Source: Balanoglossus misakiensis (lineage: Eukaryota; Hemichordata). Taken from it: 64,000 nucleotides of DNA. Each line of letters starts with the position of its first letter. Positions within the stretch are counted from its first letter, which is position 1. The translations under genes and the position numbers were made by a program. Location: positions 2,170,001 through 2,234,000 of the forward strand of contig CM082597.2 of assembly GCA_040954595.2 (NCBI GenBank), read 5' to 3'. This document shows positions 38,671 to 59,600 of this stretch, piece by piece. Under the pieces are notes generated by a model that was given only the letters and a program-made list of their open reading frames with translations, was not told the DNA's origin and ran no database searches.

Positions 38671-40308
38671 TTAACACGGTGGGCCATGTGTTGTTTGTTC
38701 CGTTTCACATGAGAGAGTCTTCCGGGGCTGCCTAGCCATCCGAGACCTCTCGGGGTCTCTCGGGAATCGGAAAATGGCATATTGAAAATCATTCTCGCGA
38801 ACCAACGCTTCCGATACGTGACGAAATCTTGTGGACGACAATATCAACTATTCAACGTTATTTTACAGTTGAATCTTTTGACGTCATAACGATAAATTCA
38901 TCAAGCAAAAATTGATTTCTTGCGACTGGAATGGATCGCGTGATGACCGACATAGAAAGTTGAACGATTTGGCGCCAATATTCTATGAATAATGTACCTG
39001 AAATAAATCATTAAAGCCTCTCTTTCTGATATGGGCCTCGTTTAACTTGTCAAATACAATTTATGCAGTTACTAAAATGAGATTTTCGAAGTTAACGCCT
39101 TACTGCTAGGCGTGGAATGTGAAATTTTCACATCTGACGAATTTTATGTCTGATTACGAAGCTTTTATGTGCTTCAACTTGACTCAACAATGCAACCAGA
39201 TAATCTCTGAAAAACGATAAATTGTGTTTGCGAGGGAATAGGAGAATGATGGACAGGTCCCCCACGTCGTTGCTGATAAATCGACCGGCCGACAATACCA
39301 CATCCGGGGAATTAAGATTGATTTTAACCCAGAATGCAATGGTGCTGGAAGTAGATTTCTGCCTACTTTTGTTCCCGCCATTAAAAGTAAAGAAATGTCT
39401 AGTTATACATGATCACAGCTGAGCATATTATTTTGTTGCTGAGAAACAAACGAAAAATAAAGGGACTTTCTCGAAGGAAAAGACTGTGTTGATAAGTGGG
39501 ATAGAGACCTCGGGGATTCGCTTCACTTTCTTTATTGCAAAATAAACCTGTCAGCAGACGATAAAATCTGAGATGGCGTGTTTATTGACTGACACGTGTT
39601 GAGCTGGCTCTCACGTGACAGTGCGTGCCCGCCAGTGCAGTTCGTCTGCCCAGCTGCTTCCGAATTGCGGTTTGCTGTGCGGCCTACAAAGAAAGCGACG
39701 ACAGAATCTGGGCTTTCCAGCGCCAGGGTGGAACATGCTGGACAGCCCATGTGACGCAAGTTTGCGTCTCATCATGTGTCGGCTGTTAAAACGCCCCCGT
39801 CTAAACAGGGTGAATATCCCTCAGAAGGAGCATATGGTTTACAGATCTTGCTAATTCTCGCACAGGCGCCAGTGTTCTGTTGCTATGCCTACAAAGTCAT
39901 GCAACATACTATGTGTATGCATGCATGTATGTATTGCTGAGATTATTGTGTACGTTGCTGTGAATGGTAGAGGAAATAATTAACAAACACTGCAGTTTAT
40001 ACGAAGTGTCAACTTAGAATGCAAAGCATGGGTGGCCATTCTTTATGGTGGTATTTAGCCGAACTGATCGCTTTATAGGATCTCGGGTCATCGAATAAAA
40101 TGTTTTCGTTTATGCAATTTTATTATCGTACATTAAAATACAATAGCGCCAATGATGTTCTGACTTCTTAAGTAGGTCAAACTGAGGTCACTGAAGTTAC
40201 ATTGTCTATATCTGAGGTCTGAGACGTGTCATGTGAATCGATGGGAATGTAGGAAATTTTGTCTACTTTTTCGACCCTATGTGAAATCTATGTTTCAGAC
40301 TCTGTATT

Positions 40309-40400
40309 CTCTCTCTCTCTGTCTCTCTCTCCATCTCTCCATCTCTCTCTGCCTGTCTCTGAGTCTCTATCTATCTCTCTGTCTCTGTCTCTCTCTCACT
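40309..40400. repeat. CT-rich microsatellite
   Basis: Degenerate TCTC/TGTC/CATC simple sequence of about 90 bp. Confidence 0.85.
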
Positions 40401-40855
40401 CTCGTATTTTCTGCCCACGCCTGTAAGCTTAGTATAGAACGCCTCGTCCATAATGATGTCAAACCGATGTGAATGTCCAGCCGCGCGAAGTCATTAACAG
40501 CAGAAATTGAGAATGTCAGACCAAATATCACGCAAGGATAATTGGGCTGACTGTAGGAATTCGGTTGAACAAACTTGGCCACGTTAACAACAGATCGAAT
40601 TGTTCTGTTGGTTGAGTAAATTAGACAGAAACTCAAAGCCATCTCAAGTATGTTGTGGGGTGAATGTACTGAAGGGTTCACTGCATTGAACACGGCCATG
40701 GTCAAATAAACATCTTGTCAGGCTCTCATTAATCTCCACATGTTCTGGTAAGTTTGAAAAGTATAGCCACTGTATGTGTGAAGGCGTTGACAGCCACACA
40801 CGGAGACCAGTAGACTTGACGAACAGGCTTTAAAGCGTGCCGGTTCCTGGAAGTT

Positions 40856-40895
40856 AGAGAGAGAGAGTGACAGACAGACAGAGACAGACAGACAG
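40856..40895. repeat. GAGA/GACA microsatellite
   Basis: GAGAGAG followed by GACA units. Confidence 0.75.
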
Positions 40896-42106
40896 AACGG
40901 AGATTGAATCAGACTTAGAAGCAGTCACAGACAGACAAACCACCCTACTTTATATGCGGGAATATAAATTTGCCAATTCTGAGAAATAGAGCGTTGTACT
41001 CTTAGACTATTATCAATGTTTGACACTCGTCTGGTATCCAACTATTCAACCCGGCGTCGCTTTGAAATTAAGCAAAGTACCGCGTGGACCAAGCCATCAA
41101 GTCGCCTGGTGTAAACCTTGATGACGTCACAGCCCCACGCGTAGCGATCTCGGACATAAAAGATGAAATGAAGCCTGGCTTTATCACCGCTAACCGTCGT
41201 GCCAGAAATATAATGGGGCCAATAAAATCAGAAAGAAAATACAACGATAAAAATTCATTAATGCAAACTACTCGTAAACTTTTAACAATTTCCCCGTCCC
41301 GTGACACAGAATACTGAGACACCACAGATCTCATATGAAGGTCAAATAAAATAAAAACTGAAATTATTATGGAGAGCGGAGACACTGAAACATTTTTATA
41401 AATGAAGGACCAGACATTTTTTTCAATCAAATGTAGTATGTTTATCCCAAATTACATCATTAAACAATGGACTTTTCCCCGAAATGATAAATCTTTTTTT
41501 TTTCATTATACCTGCCTTATATCAAGTAGCGCTAATTTTGTTTAGTCTGTCGCTGTGTGGCAAACACTATATACTTTACTTTTGATATTTTATTCAGATT
41601 TTTTTTTTTATATTAGTTTTGAGTTAGTACAGTTTCTTCGACAAGTTCGCTCTTTGCTGTACGGACGGGTTACTCACACAAGTCAGTGTTTAATTCGGGT
41701 CCAGAACTTGATACACGCGCCGCGCTCTTAAACTTCGTGAACTTGTCACATAAATATTGACCGTCGGCGCGTCTCAGAAACCAAACCGGACTTTTATCGC
41801 GACTGATAGCGCTTCGGCGCGTGAGAACAGAAATGAAACAGTCACACGTGATATAAAAATGGCGACAAACGAGGTGATAAACTGGAAACAAGCGATCTAC
41901 GTTGTTTCGTCACAGAACCAGTCTTTACTTGAATGAACTTCGGGGCCAATCGGCCAGTCATCGGATTTAATCGGCATCCCGTACAGTTTTCGTCACAGTA
42001 ACCAAGAGAATGTTATAACGCCGCCAAGAGTCAATCTTTAAAAAAAAACAGTATTCGCATGTGTACCACTGAGGGCTGAACATCTCGTGATGTCACTATG
42101 TCACCA

Positions 42107-42291
42107 GTTGGTTGGTGTGGCTGGTTGGCTATGACTGACTGACTGACTGACTGGTTGACTGACTGACTTACTGACTGGTTTGCTGGCTGGCTATCTGAGT
42201 GAATGAGTGACTGACTGACTGGTTGGCTGGCTGGCTATATGAGTGAATGAGTGACTGACTGACTAGTTGGCTGGCTGGCTATCTAAGTGAT
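42107..42291. repeat. GACT/GGCT simple repeat with 44-bp minisatellite units
   Basis: A GACT run grades into a 44-bp unit (GAGTGAATGAGTGACTGACT, then GGTTGGCTGGCTGGC) starting at 42197, 42241 and, in part, 42285. This looks like higher-order amplification of tetranucleotide repeats. Confidence 0.85.
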
Positions 42292-42883
42292 CAACAAAAT
42301 CAAACGTTCCTACCAGTTCGGTCGACAAGGGCGCTTAACCTGAAAATTGACACATTGTCACGTTGTCCTCGAGCGTCTTGCGATAATTAAGATGTGCGCT
42401 TTGATTACCTATTTACGCTCATCAGTTGCTATAACTCACGGTTCTATAAAAACTTCCCAGGGTTGGAAACATTTATCATTTTACGGGGGGCTATCTCCTT
42501 GCACTGTGGGAATAATGTAGCGACGTGTCCTGTAACACCATTAAAGGGGAGCGCTATTCAACGTTTATTGAGACGCCGTCCACGCCGGGAGTAACACTAT
42601 CCCGAGTGGAATAAAAGACATAGCCGGGGCAACCGCACCTTCCGATAAAGTATGGTCCCGTTATATTGTGACTTTTTGACCCGAAAGTCGCTGACAAAGA
42701 GCATGAATAGGGAAGCGCTGAAAGCAGGTTTATCTGTCTGTGTTCGTCTTTTTTCAACTGGAGAATCAGCGGTGGTCATTTACGCGCCGCGTTGCAATTG
42801 TTCGGCCATTAAAGCGATTGGCAACAACTCAGGACGACCGCGTAAGTGGCCATTTAACAGTTTTCTGCGACCATTGTTATGTT

Positions 42884-42898
42884 CCGTTATTACCGTTA
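42884..42898 (+). promoter_or_regulatory. Pair of CCGTTA motifs upstream of ovo
   Basis: CCGTTA at 42884-42889 and 42893-42898. CCGTTA is the core reported for Ovo/OVOL binding, so autoregulation is possible. The pair lies about 2.1 kb upstream of the ovo start codon. A hexamer pair is weak evidence. Confidence 0.2.
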
Positions 42899-43485
42899 AA
42901 CTCCTCCACGTCGACATCAATTATCGTACATCATCGGATGGCCTGCACGACACTTTGTGACCTGTCAAATTTATGGGTGACATTCCCCAGTCCAAGCTGT
43001 GAATCGCCGAGCAGCGAATAACTGTTTCCCAACTCGCTGCTCGGTTCATCGTTCGGCTTTTTTACACAAAAAAGAAACCCTTCATTTTCCCTGCGTGAAG
43101 GGCAAAATCATTTGCATTGTTCCACGGGGGTTTAATTATTTCAGTTTCCGGTCTTCCGGATGTGTTGTTAGCTCACAGGTATGTGATAAACATGTCAGTT
43201 AAATGACGCTACAAAGTCACTCTTATACAATACTTTCGCATTCACAAACATGCAAATTGTATAGTCACCTTGAAATCGTCAACTCTTTGGTAATCATTGG
43301 GGAAAACAGCTTATATAAAGGGAGATGCGCAAAACTAACAAACGACGCGCAAAAACAATTCATGTGAGTGTTTATACTTGATTCTAAGTGGATTATACGC
43401 GGATTAGGGCGATAAACTGATCATCATAATCCTTGATTATCCGAGAGAGCTGCTTGATATTGCTGCCTTCGTATGCCATGGGGTT

Positions 43486-43515
43486 TTAGAGAGAGAGAGA
43501 GAGAGCGAGAGAGAG
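43486..43515. repeat. GA microsatellite
   Basis: A short GAGA run with GCGAGAGAGAGC interruptions. Confidence 0.75.
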
Positions 43516-44671
43516 CGTGTGGGCGTAACATGCAGGCTATGGAAGGACACGTTTTGCGTCAACCAGTCGATTTAACACATTTTACATAAAACAATGCGAG
43601 TTATGACATAACACGCATTGTGTTTTTCGTTATCCGGATGCGGGTCTCACTATACTAGTACTTTGCACTTACCGTAAAAGCCATTGTCAAGGCCCGCTGA
43701 CCTTATTTCACTTTCACACAGACATCGGTTGTGATACAGTGACATTTTCTGGAGTCTTGGAGTGGGGTTGTAACAGGTAATCTTTTCGTCTTCTCTACCA
43801 TTCAACACGGCGACAGTTTCTGTTGGTGAGTATTATTGGAGATTTAGCTGAATCATCATGTTATGGTTGAATATGCGAGCGACCGCTGATATATTAACGC
43901 CCAATACGTAAACCACGCTGACACACACATATCCATTGGTGGGTGAAAATCATTTTATGTATATGGCCGATTTTTCTCATATTGTTTCCAACAACAAAAA
44001 TCGGGACAAGGGACAGCGTACACTCTCTATAACAGTACACTGTGGTTCTAAAACAGGGGGTTTATCCACAGACCGCTGGTGGCAGCCGACATTCCCAGCT
44101 GGCATGTTTTGTCGTGGTTCATACATTGTCTTGGTTTATGCAAAACGACACGTCACGTCGCAGCGTGGCGCAAGCAGATATGATGTGACGTCAAGCGAGG
44201 TGTTAATCAACACGAATCAGGTGGTTTGTGGAGATGTACCCAGCGTGCATTGCTTCAAGCTAAAGAAACCGTAGAAGTACATGATGCACGTATCTGCCTG
44301 TCTGTTACGTTTGCCTCATCTATCCGTCCATACATACATGCATATATCCCTCCATACATTTACCTACTCTACCAGCAAGATATAACCATAAAAACAGACC
44401 TGTCAGTACATTTGTATGTACATTTGTATTCGCAGGATAGGTTAGCCTAACACATTTTACACAATTAACACAATTAAACTTCCCTGGTTAAATTATCAGA
44501 AAATTCAACAGCAAAATGCGCTAACACTTTCGAGACTCGACGCCAACAGTACCGGTTCTAGCTAACAGTCTACTCCCTCAACCCACCTGCCGAAAGTCGA
44601 CTGCCTACTGCTTTTTTTCCCCTCCCCTTTTCTCTGTTGTTTTACAACCCCGTTGGTCCATATGACATTCC

Positions 44672-44679
44672 ATGCAAAT
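44672..44679 (+). promoter_or_regulatory. Octamer ATGCAAAT in the ovo upstream region
   Basis: A perfect POU-type octamer about 285 bp upstream of the ovo start codon. No TATA box was recognised near this gene. Functional role is inference. Confidence 0.25.
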
Positions 44680-44962
44680 TATTCAGCGGGCCGTGAAGTC
44701 ACCTTTTCAAGCCACATAACAGTGTCTCATGCCGTTACCTGTCCACTCAGCCGTACCTACAAAGTACATATACACACGCTGTCGGCGCACATACACACAG
44801 TTAACGCGCACACTCGCCCAATCAACATTTACAGCGCCCGGACCCCCGCGTCTCCGGGCTCTTCCTCCGCTCATCACGCAAGACCCTACCATTTTTTTTC
44901 TCCCCCGTTCTCTCCCGCTGCAGTGTTCACACCCGTCGCCGTCAACGGACGTCCCACCGACC

Positions 44963-53088
<8,126 letters not shown>

Positions 53089-53610
53089 TTTCTGGACAAT
53101 GTCTGTCGACTTTGCGACACCAGTCCCTTTTGCGACATCAATGGCGGACAGACATACAGACAGACATGCAAAGACTGTTACAGACTTTCATAGTTTTCCA
53201 GTGCAATGAACAATCATAGACCATGGAGCTCTATGGTCTATGGAACAACAAACAAGCGGGGAACATGTCTCCGTGTTGATAGGCAATATCAAAACCACGT
53301 ATTGAAAACTGCCAATTAATTTCATTGGTGTATTTAAAAAAAACAACTTTTGAAAGGTGGCAGGGTTTTATATTTTCTTTTCAAAAATTAGAAACGTCTA
53401 CCGTTTAGCTACGAATTTAGATCACGCTGTCCTCGTCATATTTTATCCTAAATTCGCTAGTACGAGTTTTAATATCGGAAATTAGGATTATTTTCATCCT
53501 GCCTTTAAAAGTTATTGTGACGTTTTCATATTTCTGTTAACGTATTTTATTATACCATATGTTATCATATCAGCTTTCGTTTTGGAACATTAAAGTTAAT
53601 CATGTCGTTG
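53089..53610 (+). other. ovo: ovo 3' UTR
   Basis: Non-coding sequence after the stop. ATTAAA at 53589-53594 is a plausible poly(A) signal, and AATAAA at 53884-53889 is a later alternative. It includes the palindrome at 53215-53242. Confidence 0.55.
53215..53242. promoter_or_regulatory. 28-nt near-perfect palindrome in the ovo 3' UTR
   Basis: Arms CATAGACCAT and ATGGTCTATG are perfectly complementary around GGAGCTCT, whose AGCT core is itself palindromic. In RNA it could form a stable hairpin 127 nt after the stop codon. Regulatory role is inference. Confidence 0.5.
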
Positions 53611-56600
53611 TATTAAAAAAAATTCTGACATGGGTAATCTCTTCTCGGTTACGGTGAGGGGAGGGAGGGAGGGAGTTTGTCTCTCCAGACAGCTACTAGT
53701 TTAGAAAGTATTAGAGACACGCATGTATGTCGACCTAACCATATTTGGCATGTGCCTGAAGGTTAAACCCGGACAAACATGATTTTTATTGTGGCGACTG
53801 CTCTTAGCCATTGACTGTGATGAGGCAAAGACTCGTTTTTATGATCTGGCTTAAATCTTTAAGACCCACGCTTCTGACAAAAGAATAAAATAAATGTAGT
53901 GCACCTGTTCTGTTGGCATGGGACCGCGCCCGAGGTTGTGTCTCCTCTAAAGGAAAACGGTAAAAGTTACGATACCCCGCAAAAACGATAGAATTTCTCA
54001 TCTCTTTTCAAGTTGAGAGAAGGAAATTCCTAGCTTTGCACGTACGCAGTGGTTATTGCTTCACGCGCCGTGTTTTTAGACAGCAGCGTTGGCCACACGG
54101 AAAAATAATGAGGCATTATGCACAAGTTTCGGCTGAACAGTACCTGTCGCGTCGCGACCTCTTTGGGGGGCGGGCCGATTTAAACTATGGCTGGTGGAAC
54201 ACAAATTGAATGCACTATTCACTAAAAAGTGTGCAGGTACGCATGATTTATGGACATACCTTCATCTTGGTGGAAAAATAAAACCAAAACAAAACAAAGC
54301 AAGACAAGCCCTTGGGTTGTTTTCAAGAGTGTCAAAATCGCCAATATTTGCAAGTTGGCGCGGCCAATTCCGTTGTACGCAGAATCTGACGAATGACTGG
54401 ACGATTAACTAGACCAAACCTCAAGAAAAGAATTCTTGTCGTTTTGACAATTAAATATTCGTCCTCACCTATCACACGTCAGAACACCGAAAGTTGAACT
54501 TGCGATATTTAGCTACAGTTATTACGGCAGGAGTCTGTGATTGAACCAAGAATACAGTAGTTAGAATGTTGGATTTTGCTAATGGTTGCAGTTGTTGTCT
54601 CAACGTGATCGTGACATGCATACGTGCACTAACGAAATTATACCATGTCACCTGTCATGAAGATTTGGGACCGTGCCGAAAAGGTTTAGAATTTCCACCG
54701 GGCCGCTTCGTGTCGAAACCGTCGTCTGCGTTCACTGTGAGGTCGGCCAGAAATTCTTGGTGGTTGGCAAGGCGACGGAAGCCAAGAGGAAAACGAGTTT
54801 ACTTCGGATTAACTCCGGATTAACGTTGCCATGGTAAAGTATGTTAACTGTGAGGACAGGTTTTTGTCAAGATGGTGAGTGGTTTGATTGCTGGGTTTAT
54901 AGAAGCCCCACTCTGCGCTTCTGCGCGTTTTGGTCCATTGTTCGGAACTGAAGTAACGACGTCAAATAAATTGGCTCAAAATGGCGGCCATCGGATGCAG
55001 CAGGATTCGCTGTTTTTGTCTTGTTCTTGTTTTAGTATGAGTAGAATGCATTCGGGTTAGCTGTGTTTGGATGAAACCTTTTTTACTCGCTCATACAACT
55101 ATTTGACGGTACCAGCGATACCCGAATTTTACTTTCTGGGGATTTACACTTTAGGGTCAAACGACCATGTGCTCAGAAAGTTAATTTGATGAAGAAATAG
55201 TGATCAGATTCGATTCATGGATTTCACCTCGCTGTGTTTTTAAAATCTGACTTCCAAGTATAAATACCACTTAAACTGTAGTACCGTGACAGACAGACAA
55301 ACAAACAGGCAAACAGACAGGTGAATGGGACAAGGCGCGCGGACAGGCGACGCTGCAAACAATACCTGCAAAGCGAACTTCAACCAGAAACATTTTTATG
55401 ACCCGCTATACAAAGACACCCATCGAACAGACAACCGCCGTGGAGCTATTTGCCACACACCGATTTACTCCAACAAGCTCAGCAGCCGTACAAGAATACA
55501 TCTATCACCATATGATATACAGCCTACCTGTTGACACGGCGTCGATAACCCTCGAGTTATACACATAGTTTCCACATGCTTGCCTTCCCACTATGTCAAT
55601 AATCACTCTCCTGGAATGAACTTTGAAAGGACTCATCATATTTTAGTGCAGTTCAGGGTCAAAGGTCAAGGAAGAGTACTCAGGTGTCCGGTTACCTGTT
55701 CTCTATAGAAATTATCGGTTGCTGGCTTCCCGCCGAAAAGTTGGACCAAAGTCTCAAAACACCGTGCATTAATTTTTGATCGCTTCGTGATAGGGTATTA
55801 CAGGACTACCAACAATGCGTTTAACAAACTCACGGGATTTTTGTCTTTTTGCAATCGAGAAAGAGGTTTGGGAAATTTATGACTTCAGTGTCAACAAGGG
55901 TGAAAGCCAATAGTTTCACTGGAGTTTTAAAGGGGAAGCTAACCTAAATTGCACTTCTGCTGGTCAGGTTGTGCAGACAACAGCGAGCACCGCCGGACAA
56001 AAGGCGCACTTGCATTTATGTGAAGACCAACAGCGGACAGATATATCAGGTCAGGTCTCGGGCAGAAACGAAGACCGACAAACGCACTTTAAATCCGGGG
56101 GTCAGACAAAACAAGTGTGACGCGACGTGCACTGAGAAGCCGCTAAAAACTGGCGGGCTTTTAATCCCCTTTTCAACCATAGTCCAAAAATGGACGACAT
56201 CAACCCACGCGACGTAGCCTCGCCCTCTGGAAACGATATCTACTCATGACTGTAACTGACTATTGATGTTCACCTGTATCTAGTCGAAATCACAAAGAAA
56301 CACTCTTTTAGACCTTGAATTTCAAGGTTCTGGAATTTAGTTTAGTTTTCTCAAGTGCACTAGAAAACTCACTCAGCTGCATAGGCGGCGTCTTCTTGTA
56401 TAATATTAATGAATTATACGGTCTTTTCCATGCGGGCTTTCAAGATTCAATAACTCGTGACAATATGGTTAATCATACTAATTAATCCTTTTAATTTCGT
56501 TCTCCAGTTGATTGATGTTGGGACGATGAGCGTTCACACCACTGCTAGTAGAAGTCCACCTATTATCATTTCTTTTCACGGGGAAAATTTCACCACGTTG

Positions 56601-59600
56601 GCGGAGGCAAGTTACATTGTGGCCCAGTAATTGGAGTACACGTCACACCTACGTGCGACCGTCTGACCGATAGACAAACGCGCCATTTGCAAGTTTTATT
56701 TGAGCTAAAATCGAGCACTTCACACGGACGTTACTTGTTCTATAAAATTAGCACATTGGTAAAAGTTCTGATTTAAATTTCAAGTGAGTCTGCGCAAAAT
56801 GTCTATCAAAGATTCATGTTCTTTCGTGCGCTGGAGATCACGTTCTTCCGGCTGGTTGGTTGGTTGGCTTGTCATGACCGAACGCAACCAAAGTGGAAAT
56901 TTCAAATTTCTTTGCTTTCTCGAAAGATAACACAACACAGAATGCGGATGGATGTTGCTACGAAGGAACGCAGATAAAACTCTCCGAAAACTCGTATTTT
57001 TTTTCTAAACTTGAGAGGTTGAATTCGTCGTCGATACAATTTACCTCGTTAAAAATGAAATTCGCGCGATGTGAACGGCGTATAACTTACTATGGTATTT
57101 ACTTTCCATTAATTGCCTGACTTCAAGCGAAACACCAACATAAGTAGAACGTGTTTCAAAATAGTCAAAAATGACACGATTCGCCATTATGCATGATGAC
57201 GCAATCGGGTAAAAAGGAAACAAGATCGTGCGGCCGCTCCCCAACAAGTTTGCCCTCCCCGGGGAAATTAAACCATTCCATTAGCCACACTTCACTGCAG
57301 GGTACGCGCCAACTGCCCGCATACTACCTGGCAAACGAAATGAAATGTCGAGGTAAAATTGTGTGGGTTTCTTTAGTAATCGTGAAAGGAAATATTATTA
57401 ATTCATTTTCAGTTGGAAGTGAAAACGACTGGCGCGCTTACAGATGAGTAGGACGCGGTGTCTGCGCGCCCGCCGCTCCTGATCGTATTCCTCGGCTTTG
57501 TTGCATAGACCCGTGTGGTGTCTCAACTTGTACCGTTGATCGCTATTATAAGTTTCCCTCTACATGCGACTCCCTTTCTGTAGATTCTCCGGGACGAGCA
57601 AAGACCTGCCCTGGACATGACGCAACACTGGGGACTGATACAAGACGTGGGAACTGTCTAGACACTGTCTTTATGATCATCTGCCCAGGCAAAGAAAAGG
57701 GGAGGGATGGTTCGGGGAACTGGGCTCATTTAACGGGGGCAAAGCCAAAAGATTAATGAAATATTCATCAAGAACTGGTTTCCATGAGAAAAAAACTAGT
57801 TGTGACTTTTTTGTCTTTTGAAAAATCCCACGTATACGCTAGCTTTGATAAACTGGATCTCTCACAGGAATTCTGCCGTGTGTTTCTTTGGGGGTTTTGT
57901 TTGGCTTTGAAAGGTGATGCTAAACGCGACAAAGTAGCTGTCACGAATCGTTTGCCCGTCTGATTTGTCTGCCTGCACGTTTGATTCTGTATCGAAGTGT
58001 CGAGCCGCTCCAGTAGAACTACAAAGCACCGGGAAGACCAACGGGGAGATACGAAGGTCCCCCATTTCTGCTGTGTGTCGTTTCGCTTGCTTGTTCCCAT
58101 CTCAAAAAGTCTCTACAGATCGCATTCGCAATAAATACGGGATTTTGTGCAAATGAAAAAAAGGGTTGTGCTGTCATTATATAATCAAAGTAGCATTATC
58201 GGAACATATCTGAAACCCAGCAGTTTTGCAAGGTTGTCTGTGATTGGCCAGTTTCCATGCATTCTTTTGTTAACACAATCCGCATGCAACAGGTGTTTTG
58301 AAGTCTTAACCTATGAGATTAGACCTTCCGAAACCCCGCGCTGAATATTTTGTCGTCATGTGTTTGAAAACAAAACAAAATCGATTTGTGTTTCACGGTT
58401 TTCGAACTCAGGCCTATACTGTGCTCATTTGCACAGCTATATCAAGTCTGGACACGAAGCCAATCGGCAGGGACGTTTTGGAATCGAGACGAGATTGCTG
58501 GAATGGGAAGTTTCGTTTAAGTGACTAATGTTTAGCGTAAGTTTATTTATGGCCGACAGACTCGAAATGTGCTCGCCACTGCCTCTTGAGAACTGTTTCA
58601 CTTGAAACTGAAGTAATCAAAATAGTCAAAATGTAGCGAATTAACTGATGCAGAGAGGGAGTATCTGGTATGGTACAGAACGATCACAGCTAACAATAAT
58701 GACAATATGCTAATCAAGCTGCAGCACTTTACTTCCAAGCACTTAATCGACGCTAAGTTGTATGCCTAATTGGTCCCTAATTAGTCTGGTAATCAAACTG
58801 TGGAATACGGGACGCCTCGTTCGATGCTCTGACGGTATTTGTCCTGGTCAATTCCCTGCCTCTCTGTCACTCTCTCTCTCTCTTACTCTTGCTAATTAAA
58901 TGTGCGTTGTATCACCAACAATCGTTATGGGAAAGTTTGTTCATTTTTCAAAAATAAGTCTATATTTCGACACAGCGATGCGATTTTCGAAGCTCAGACG
59001 CCTAATTGTGGGACGGGAGGATAATGAGATTGGCGGGAACAATTGCTCTGCACGGGGTAATCGTCACACCTTTAATTCGCCACTTGCGTGTCCGTGAATA
59101 CGAACAGTTTTTCCCCGTTGTTGTTGAAGACACTTGGTAATGCACTGGTATAATTGACAATAGGTGTTAACGTTGTGCCAAAACAATTTCATTGTATCCA
59201 CAGAGTGATTTGAAGCAATCATGACAGTATAATTATGTCTCTAATACCCCAAGGTTGTTACCTGTGTCTCTCCCCTCTCTCTCCCCTCTCTCTCTGTCTC
59301 TCTTTCTCTATCTCTTTCTCTCTCTCTCCCTCCCCCTCTCTCTTCCCTCTACCTCTCGCTCTCCGTCTATCTCATTCTCTCTAGCTATGTATGCATCTAG
59401 CCAAGACTCTGTGTTCTTTCATTGTTGAAATGGCAAATTCTTTTCAAATTAAGTAACAGTGCGTCCTCGCAAATGAGTCTGCCTGTTTCTACTCGTCTGC
59501 TCGCCCAGCGTTTGTCTTACTCAATTGTCAATTCCTCTTACTTATTCTGACCCTCTCGGTTTTCTACTTTGTTCCAAACAAATCGATTATTTCGCGTCAA

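Larger units (their letters stand above)
30123..44962. other. Intergenic region between divergent SRCR and ovo genes
   Basis: About 14.8 kb with no exon I can support. It should include the SRCR 5' UTR exon and promoter on its left and the ovo promoter on its right. Contents listed separately are microsatellites, a minisatellite, a TTAA-flanked MITE, a 170-bp duplication and a motif cluster near 38.35 kb. Open frames at 30377-30802, 33834-34169 and 39532-39854 show no recognisable family and overlap frames on the other strand. Confidence 0.6.
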
